From positions 496,001-560,000 of the forward strand of contig NZ_CP044285.1 in NCBI RefSeq assembly GCF_008728635.1: a stretch of 64,000 nucleotides of DNA. The letters are read 5' to 3'. Source of the stretch: Hymenobacter baengnokdamensis. GTDB lineage: Bacteria; Bacteroidota; Bacteroidia; Cytophagales; Hymenobacteraceae. The notes below the pieces were generated by a model. It saw only the letters and a list, made by a program, of their open reading frames with translations, was not told where the DNA came from and ran no database searches. Every line of letters starts with the position of its first letter. The stretch's first letter is position 1. Positions 61,909-64,000 of this stretch are shown piece by piece. Position numbers and translations under genes: made by a program.

Positions 61909-62688
61909 TCAAGCCGGCGAAGCCACGGGCACTACCCGCCGCAGAAAGTCAGCCAGGTAGCGGTTGAAGCCGGCCGAACGCTCCATCATGGGCGCGTGGC
62001 CGCAATGGTCGAGAAAGCGCAGCTCGGCACGGGGCAGCAGACGCTCAAAGTCGTGGGCTACCGGGGGCGGCGTGATGGTATCGTTCAGGCCCCACACCAG
62101 TAGCGTCGGGGCCTGAATCCGGTGCAGGTCGCCGGCGAGGTTATGGTGCTGCGCCGAGCGGGCAAGGCTAATCATCCGCAGGCACTTGGCATTGGAGTTG
62201 GTAACGGCGAATACCTCATCCACCAGCTCCCTGGTAGCCACGGCAGGGTCATAAAACGTATACCCAACACGCTCACGCACAAAGTTGTAGTCACCCCGCT
62301 TCGGAAACGAGCCACCCATTCCGTCTTCAAACAGGCCGCTGCTGCCCGTGAGCACCAGGCTGCTTACGCGGCCAGGATGGCGCAGAGTGTACACCAGGGC
62401 TACGTGGCCGCCCAGTGAGTTGCCAAGCAGGGTAAACGAAGCCGGCAGCCGGAGCTTTTCCACAAAGTTTTCGACATACTCGACCAGGCCCGGCACCGTT
62501 GCCTGCAGCAGCGGCATATCGTAAACAGGCAGCACCGGAATAATGACGCGGTAGGCAGGCACAAACTCAGCTACTACATCCTGCCAGTTGCTAAGCGCCC
62601 CGAAAAGCCCATGCAGCAGCAGCAAAACGGGCCCCTGGCCTTCATCGACATAGTCAAACCCGTGTTGTTGCTGGCGGCGAAGCTCCAT
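61909..62688 (-). CDS. Alpha/beta hydrolase
   Basis: A 259-aa alpha/beta-hydrolase fold enzyme from the ATG at 62688. The oxyanion loop is LLLLHGLFGALSNWQDVV (about 22-39), the nucleophile elbow is LLGNSLGGHVAL (about 88-99, catalytic Ser), the acid is in VWGLNDTITPP (about 199-209) and the base is in FLDHCGHAPMMER (about 226-238). It resembles esterases and meta-cleavage hydrolases; the substrate is not known. The gap to the CBS gene is 243 bp and holds no gene. Confidence 0.87.
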   Translation of the reverse strand: MELRRQQQHGFDYVDEGQGPVLLLLHGLFGALSNWQDVVAEFVPAYRVIIPVLPVYDMPLLQATVPGLVEYVENFVEKLRLPASFTLLGNSLGGHVALVYTLRHPGRVSSLVLTGSSGLFEDGMGGSFPKRGDYNFVRERVGYTFYDPAVATRELVDEVFAVTNSNAKCLRMISLARSAQHHNLAGDLHRIQAPTLLVWGLNDTITPPPVAHDFERLLPRAELRFLDHCGHAPMMERSAGFNRYLADFLRRVVPVASPA

Positions 62689-62834
62689 ATTACTTTTACT
62701 ATACAACTGATATTCAACAAACAAGCCCGCTAGTGCCGCAGGCTGCTTGCTTTGCTGGCGTGTGCTGTCTTTTCGGCCTACCGCTCAGGCTGTTTTAGAG
62801 GGCACGCCACAATAAGTAGCACGCCATAGCTGGT

Positions 62835-63419
62835 CTATGCAATGTTACAACAGGCTATCCAATTTGCCAGCCACTGTCGGCCATAGGTGGTAAGCAGGGC
62901 TTCGGGATGAAACTGCACGCCAAACAGCGGCAGGCTGACATGGCGCAGCGCCATTAGCTCGTGGTCGGCATCGGCCGTAAAAGCCAGCGGGCGCAGGCAA
63001 GCCGGCAAGGTACTGGCTTCCAGCACCAGCGAATGGTAGCGCGTTACGGGCTGGCGGCGGGGCATTTCGGCCAGCCAGGCATCGTTGCCGAGCAGCTCAA
63101 TGTCGGATACCTTGCCGTGCACCGGGCGGGCGGCCCGGCACAGCGTAGCGCCAAAAAATTCGCCCAGTGCTTGGTGGCCCAGGCACACGCCCAATATGGG
63201 CAGGCGCTGGTGATAAGCCTCGATAACCGCCAGCAGGTTGCCGGCCGCGGCAGGAGTGCCCGGACCGGGCGATAGTACAATGCCCGCAAACTTCAGCTCA
63301 TGAAGCGCCGCCAGGGGCACATCGTTGCGGCGCACCAGCACCTGGGCTCCAAGCTGGCGCAGGTAATCGGCCAGGGTGTAGGTAAAGGAGTCGAAGCTAT
63401 CGAGGAGAAGCAGGGTCAA
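62835..63419 (-). CDS. pabA: Anthranilate / aminodeoxychorismate synthase glutamine amidotransferase
   Basis: A class I glutamine amidotransferase subunit that supplies ammonia for anthranilate or 4-amino-4-deoxychorismate. The 194-aa product starts at a TTG (63419): LTLLLLDSFDSFTYTLADYLRQLG, the normal N-terminus of the family; no ATG is available, and the long upstream frame is not protein-like. It has LSPGPGTP (about 51-58), the catalytic Cys in PILGVCLGHQALGEFFG (about 76-92) and the His/Glu pair in FGVQFHPEALLT (about 168-179). No partner chorismate-binding subunit is in the window, so PabA and TrpG cannot be told apart. Confidence 0.88.
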   Translation of the reverse strand: MTLLLLDSFDSFTYTLADYLRQLGAQVLVRRNDVPLAALHELKFAGIVLSPGPGTPAAAGNLLAVIEAYHQRLPILGVCLGHQALGEFFGATLCRAARPVHGKVSDIELLGNDAWLAEMPRRQPVTRYHSLVLEASTLPACLRPLAFTADADHELMALRHVSLPLFGVQFHPEALLTTYGRQWLANWIACCNIA

Positions 63420-63559
63420 GGCTGCGCGAGAAATTTGAAAGGAATAATTGCCGGGGCAGTTCCCAGGCTCGGGCTCAGCAGGCAAACTCCACACGCCAGG
63501 TGGGCCGGGGGCAACAGTAACTAATCTACGCCAGCAATTAGCCAGTCTAACTCGGGCCA

Positions 63560-64000
63560 TCACATGGCGGCTTTCAGCCGGCCGAGCAGGTTGTGGCCGA
63601 TTGGCAGCACGTAGCTGGTTACCTGCAAAGCCAGGGGAGTAGCTTTTTGTACCCAGGGCAGCACAACTGAGCCAGCAGTGAGGCCGGGAGCCAGCAGGGG
63701 CAGGCCCGCCAACGCGGTCCCGTGCAGCAGCAGGCTCAACCCAAGCAGCCATTTCAGGCCGCCTGCTACGGCTCCGAGCAGGTTGTCGAGTATGCCGAGC
63801 GGCGTGAGGTGAACAGCCGTTTTGACGAGTCCGCCCAGCAGGTGTACGCCCCACATAATAGCCACCAGCACCAGTAGAAAAGCCACCAGGGGCAGCATCC
63901 CAAACAGCTCGCCCAGGTACCCGCGCACTACCGGAATAGCAGCGCTCAGCAAGCTCAATCCACCTATCACGCCCAGCACAAAGGCCAGCAGCGACACCAC
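63560..64000 (-). CDS. cvpA: CvpA-family membrane protein (partial, cut by window end)
   Basis: The C-terminal 146 residues of a CvpA-type protein; the start lies beyond the window. Three strongly hydrophobic helices are visible (about 2-20, 35-57 and 80-105). LTPLGILDNLLGAVAGGLKWLLGLSLLLH is the typical CvpA/colicin V production core. It ends LGRLKAAM. It lies 140 bp upstream of the amidotransferase gene on the same strand. Confidence 0.85.
   Translation of the reverse strand: MVSLLAFVLGVIGGLSLLSAAIPVVRGYLGELFGMLPLVAFLLVLVAIMWGVHLLGGLVKTAVHLTPLGILDNLLGAVAGGLKWLLGLSLLLHGTALAGLPLLAPGLTAGSVVLPWVQKATPLALQVTSYVLPIGHNLLGRLKAAM

Overview
The window looks like a chromosomal piece of a GC-rich Bacteroidota (Cytophagales), most likely Hymenobacter or a close relative. 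Supporting signs are giant secreted proteins with type IX secretion (T9SS) sorting domains, TAnnTTTG-type promoters, exbB-exbD-exbD-tonB order, paired DUF6089 and paired OmpH proteins beside BamA, and high-GC codon use with AT-rich intergenic gaps. No rRNA, tRNA, CRISPR, transposase or phage gene was seen.

Layout. (1) 1-23.3 kb: three giant plus-strand T9SS adhesins (about 2773, 2453 and 1622 aa) built from DUF11, SdrD-B-like, beta-helix, cadherin-like and glycine-rich modules. The second is broken by a one-base frameshift in a G4 run. The first two share a 682-bp 3' segment that includes their terminators. A small exported protein lies between them. (2) 23.4-25.7 kb: molybdenum cofactor genes moaC (+) facing moaA-moaD-moaE (-). 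(3) 25.9-28.8 kb: an AT-richer T9SS protein plus lipoprotein pair. (4) 29.1-35.4 kb: a second molybdenum locus with a MoeB-rhodanese protein, a TonB-dependent receptor, a small exported SUOX-fold protein and a ModE-type regulator, then a dithiol flavoprotein and a small hypothetical gene. A palindrome matching the ModE operator sits on the promoter in front of the SUOX-fold/receptor/moeB run. (5) 35.5-42.9 kb: MFS exporter, PepSY membrane protein, helix-hairpin-helix protein, cysteine desulfurase, phosphoglucosamine mutase and MazG. (6) 43.2-50.5 kb: exbB-exbD-exbD-tonB (tonB frameshifted in a C7 run), a second tonB, a small membrane protein, a PstS-like lipoprotein and a TPR protein. (7) 50.5-64 kb: a minus-strand envelope array: rluD, two OmpH/Skp, BamA, UppS, two DUF6089 proteins, NAD kinase, a second Omp85-family protein, a CBS protein, an alpha/beta hydrolase, PabA/TrpG and CvpA (cut by the window end).

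How the parts fit. The moa genes make molybdopterin and MoeB-rhodanese can activate and sulfurate MoaD. The ModE-like operator suggests that the receptor and the SUOX-fold protein respond to molybdenum, so the receptor is a candidate outer-membrane importer of molybdate or a molybdate complex, energised by an ExbB/ExbD/TonB system such as the one at 43-47 kb. This is the most interesting hypothesis here; it rests on an operator match and gene context, not on a substrate signature in the receptor. Two one-base homopolymer deletions, in the second adhesin and in tonB, should be checked against reads before being taken as biology.
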